From contig CATOSD010000001.1 of NCBI GenBank assembly GCA_951812395.1, forward strand, positions 1,957,108-2,021,107: a stretch of DNA of 64,000 nucleotides, in the 5' to 3' direction. Positions 61,755 to 64,000 of this stretch are shown here, piece by piece. The stretch is from an uncultured Dehalococcoidia bacterium. GTDB taxonomy: Bacteria > Chloroflexota > Dehalococcoidia > Lucifugimonadales > CATOSD01. The number at the start of each line of letters is the position of its first letter. The stretch's first letter is position 1. The position numbers were made by a program, and so were the translations under genes. A model generated the notes under the pieces. It did not search any database. It saw nothing but the letters and a program-made list of their open reading frames with translations, and was not told the origin of the DNA.

Positions 61755-62115
61755 ATGTCCTGTAGAGGGCTGTCCAATAGGGGATTGCACACCCTGGATT
61801 CCGACCTCCACGTCCAATTGCTCACTCCGATGTAGCAGAAATCCCCGACTTCCCTTTTTCCAACTGCGTCCCATATTTCGGAACCAGCCCATTCACCAAT
61901 TGCTCGCAACAACAGCCTCGGCTTCCCTCTTTTCCTGCCAATTTCAGGTTCAAAACAGCCCCCGATTTGTATTTCTGGAACTGACGCAAATCCCTGTACA
62001 CGGGTATGACAGCAAATCCGGTCCATTTCCGCTCGTTGCCCCAAAAGGGAGGACACGCGAGTCCCCCCATAAAGGGCATGGTGTCCCGCCCCACGGCTCC
62101 CCACACTCGACGGCA
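61755..62115. repeat. Non-coding duplicated element, copy 2
   Basis: Diverged copy of 61255-61640: TCCTGTAGAGGGCTGTCC, TGCTCACTCCGATGTAGCAG, TGCTCGCAACAACAGCC, CTTCCCTCTTTTCC, TGTACACGGGTATGACAGCA and ACTCGACGGCAG. The hairpin position is reduced to an imperfect GGGAGGAC...GTCCCCCC form. Confidence 0.7.
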
Positions 62116-62171
62116 GCCAGACCGCAATTGACGGCCCGATGCGGGCTCACGCGAGCCAGGCGAAGAGAGCG

Positions 62172-62399
62172 ATGAACGACAAGAGCAAACAGAACGGGCG
62201 ACCAAAGCCCGAAGAGGACTTCTCCGAGTTCGGGCAGGTTCGGGTCATCTCCAGACCCGCCCCCGACGCGGAGGACCGGCTGCGCCGCCTCTTCACGATC
62301 CTGCTCGGGTCCTCAGCCAGTGACGGACAGGCGGCGTCCGAGAAGGAATCGCCCCCGGACAACCGGCACGTGAGCGACCACATGGAGGCGGAATCCTGA
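62172..62399 (+). CDS. Small protein upstream of the DUF1016 nuclease
   Basis: This 75-residue protein (MNDKSKQNGRPKPEEDFSEFGQVRVISRPAPDAEDRLRRLFTILL...) is hydrophilic with one amphipathic helix (APDAEDRLRRLFTILLG). No family was recognised. Its stop overlaps the start of the DUF1016 gene by 1 nt (TGATG), so it is translationally coupled and may be a partner or regulator. A start 33 bp upstream is also open. Confidence 0.65.
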   Translation: MNDKSKQNGRPKPEEDFSEFGQVRVISRPAPDAEDRLRRLFTILLGSSASDGQAASEKESPPDNRHVSDHMEAES

Positions 62400-63601
62400 T
62401 GCGGTCCGAGCAGTCCCCCAACCGTCACGAGCTTCAGCGGAAGCGTTCAGCCCTCGGCCAAGACGCCCCCTACGAGGCCGTCTTCGGGGATGTGTCCAAG
62501 ATCATCGACGCGGCCAGGGAATCGGCCGCTCGCTCGGTGAACGCAGCCATGACCGCCGCCTACTGGCTCATCGGCCATCGCATCGTCGAGTTCGAGCAGT
62601 CGGGGGAGGAGCGGGCCGAGTACGGTACAGCTCTCTTGGAAAGACTGGGGGAGGACCTGACCGGGCGGTTTGGGCGTGGGTTCTCCCGGCAGAACCTCCA
62701 GCACATGCGCCTGTTCTATCTCGCATACCCGCCCGACCGGATTCGCCAGACGCTGTCTGGCAAATTGACCCGACCCCATCAGCTACCGATTCGCCAGACG
62801 CCGTCTGGCAATTCTGAGGTCGCCCACCTCGGAGTGGGATTCGACGACCTTCTGGCTGCCTTTCCGTTGCCCTGGTCGGCTTACGTCAGGCTGCTGTCAG
62901 TCAGGGATGAGAGCGCCCGCGATTTCTACGAGACCGAAACGCTGCGAGGGGGATGGTCCGTCCGACAGCTCGACCGACAGATCGGCTCCCAGTTCTATGA
63001 ACGCACCGCCCTGTCCAAGAATAAGGCCGCCATGCTGACGAGTGGGCGGGCACCCGGCCCCAAAGACCTTGTGCCGCCCGAGGAGCAAGTCAAGGACCCC
63101 TTCGTCCTGGAGTTCCTCGACCTCAAGGACGAGTACTCGGAGAACGATCTCGAAGACGCGCTCATACGCCACCTGGAGACCTTCCTCATGGAAATGGGAG
63201 ACGACTTCTGCTTCATCGGAAGGCAGAAGAGGCTCCGCGTCGGCGGCCAGTGGTACAGGGTGGACCTGCTGTTCTATCACCGGGGCCTGCGATGTCTCGT
63301 GGTCATTGATCTGAAGATCGGGGCGTTCACCCACGCCGACGCCGGTCAGATGCACTTCTACCTGAACTACGCGCGGGAGCACTGGGTCCGGGAGGGCGAA
63401 AATCCGCCCGTCGGACTGATCCTTTGCTCCGAGAAGGACGAGGCGCTGGCGCGGTACGCCCTGGATGGCTTGCCCAACAACGTGATGGCCGGGGAGTACC
63501 GGATCACCCTGCCCGATGAGACGGTCCTGGCTGCGGAACTCGACCGGACGCGGCAGGCGATGGAGCTGCGCGGCACGCCAGTGGACAACCCGGTGGAGTG
63601 A
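62399..63601 (+). CDS. DUF1016 (YhcG-type) PDDEXK nuclease family protein
   Basis: The 400-residue product is a DUF1016 protein. The N-terminal domain has ARSVNAAMTAAYWLIGHRIVEFEQ, RFGRGFSRQNLQHMRLFYLAYP and FPLPWSAYVRLLSVRDESARDFYE. The C-terminal PD-(D/E)XK nuclease has LVPPEEQVKDPFVLEFLDL, MGDDFCFIGRQKRLRVGGQWYRVDLLFYHRGLRCLVVIDLKIGAF with D and D-x-K residues, then GQMHFYLNYAREHW. These proteins are frequent in defence and mobile regions. A 48-bp spaced pair of palindromes (62745-62761 and 62793-62809) adds the in-frame IRQTLSG/IRQTPSG repeat between the two domains. Confidence 0.9.
   Translation: MRSEQSPNRHELQRKRSALGQDAPYEAVFGDVSKIIDAARESAARSVNAAMTAAYWLIGHRIVEFEQSGEERAEYGTALLERLGEDLTGRFGRGFSRQNLQHMRLFYLAYPPDRIRQTLSGKLTRPHQLPIRQTPSGNSEVAHLGVGFDDLLAAFPLPWSAYVRLLSVRDESARDFYETETLRGGWSVRQLDRQIGSQFYERTALSKNKAAMLTSGRAPGPKDLVPPEEQVKDPFVLEFLDLKDEYSENDLEDALIRHLETFLMEMGDDFCFIGRQKRLRVGGQWYRVDLLFYHRGLRCLVVIDLKIGAFTHADAGQMHFYLNYAREHWVREGENPPVGLILCSEKDEALARYALDGLPNNVMAGEYRITLPDETVLAAELDRTRQAMELRGTPVDNPVE
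62745..62809. repeat. Two 17-bp palindromes within the DUF1016 gene
   Basis: GCCAGAC-GCT-GTCTGGC at 62745-62761 and GCCAGAC-GCC-GTCTGGC at 62793-62809, 48 bp apart and in the same frame, each following ATTC. Confidence 0.75.
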
Positions 63602-63701
63602 GAGCGTCACTTTGAGGACGCCACCCGCGCCGATGTCGCGATTGCCAAGATACTATCGACGTACTATGATAATAGAAATAAGTGAATACGGAGTTGGTCA
63701 G

Positions 63702-64000
63702 ATGAATTTCCAAATTGGTGGAAGGCGCTACGACATAGCGCCGGAAGACATCGTGAACGCTACCCGCAATATACCGCCAAACCCTGCTGACGGGCGAAAC
63801 AAGTACTTCGTCAGACTTCACGGGCGGCAATATCCCATTAAGCAGGTGCTTCAGTTGGTCACCGGATTGGCGTCGCTCGAGTTTACGGCCCAGTATGCAC
63901 ACCGGATTCTAACCGCTTTGGAGTTCGAAGTATCGAATCGTCCTTCATCAGCTACGGTTGCCATAGGCGCTAGTGATGGTGGAGACGAGATGTTGAAGCT
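63702..64000 (+). CDS. Unknown protein, 3' end outside the window
   Basis: About 99 residues are visible: MNFQIGGRRYDIAPEDIVNATRNIPPNPADGRNKYFVRLHGRQYPIKQVLQLVTGLASLEFTAQYAHRILTALEFEV, then a Ser/Gly-rich linker. The compact domain with YPIKQVLQLVTG and the FTAQYAHRIL helix looks like a small N-terminal recognition module found ahead of other domains, but I cannot name it. The first ATG after the DUF1016 stop is used. The main part of the protein is beyond the window edge. Confidence 0.6.
   Translation, partial: MNFQIGGRRYDIAPEDIVNATRNIPPNPADGRNKYFVRLHGRQYPIKQVLQLVTGLASLEFTAQYAHRILTALEFEVSNRPSSATVAIGASDGGDEMLK

Overview
The window looks like a high-GC bacterial chromosome segment, most likely Chloroflexota (SAR202/Dehalococcoidia-like). 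This guess rests on the F420-type LLM oxidoreductase, the D-glutamate cyclase pair, two apparent selenoproteins and abundant short intergenic palindromes; no rRNA or other taxonomic marker is present, so it is an inference. All calls come from reading the sequence and its translations, without database searches.

Region 1 (1 to about 16 kb) is chromosome backbone. It holds nnr (partial), an LLM oxidoreductase, acpS, folD, queA, the two halves of a D-glutamate cyclase, a double-domain universal stress protein, an HpaB-type flavin monooxygenase, an HpcH/HpaI aldolase and several small enzymes. Intergenic spaces carry a family of REP-like hairpins, a MITE and tandem repeats. Two genes here each contain one in-frame UGA exactly where a redox-active cysteine or selenocysteine belongs, followed about 20 nt later by a bacterial SECIS-like hairpin. 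One is a UGSC-family protein (GDUGSCSSC motif) and the other a DsbA/FrnE-like protein (UPWC motif). They are divergently transcribed from a shared 134-bp spacer.

Region 2 (about 15.7 to 25 kb) holds a lipoprotein, a DUF2207-like membrane protein, and a Fur-type regulator. The regulator is followed by a siderophore/iron ABC uptake operon: a duplicated two-lobed binding protein, an alpha/beta hydrolase, a permease and an ATPase. Matching TGATA-N5-TATCA palindromes sit before the regulator and before the transporter.

Region 3 (about 25 to 64 kb) is a defence island with none of the backbone REP hairpins. A run of eleven close-packed genes on the minus strand (41.6 to 27.0 kb) encodes an HTH protein, PLD-helicase, Eco57I-type methylase, DUF4238 protein, zincin, antitoxin/PIN pair, CD-NTase-like nucleotidyltransferase, DprA/SLOG-like protein, GHKL ATPase with a C-terminal nuclease, and a Vsr-C5 methyltransferase fusion. 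A separate nuclease-like gene lies downstream. Next come a truncated helicase and a plus-strand pair of prokaryotic viperin (pVip) with an HTH-TPR protein. A second minus-strand cassette encodes antitoxin/PIN, a nuclease-methylase, a DUF1998 helicase (DruE-like) and a DUF4338 protein (DruA-like). The right end (57.3 to 64 kb) looks like mobile-element backbone: a triple-HTH protein, small unknown proteins, long non-coding stretches with strong hairpins, a duplicated 350-bp non-coding element, and a DUF1016 (YhcG) nuclease. No integrase, transposase, tRNA or CRISPR array was recognised.

Most promising for novelty: the selenoprotein pair, the eleven-gene operon containing NTase-SLOG-GHKL-Vsr/Dcm, the pVip-HTH/TPR pair, and the DruA-DruE-methylase cassette.
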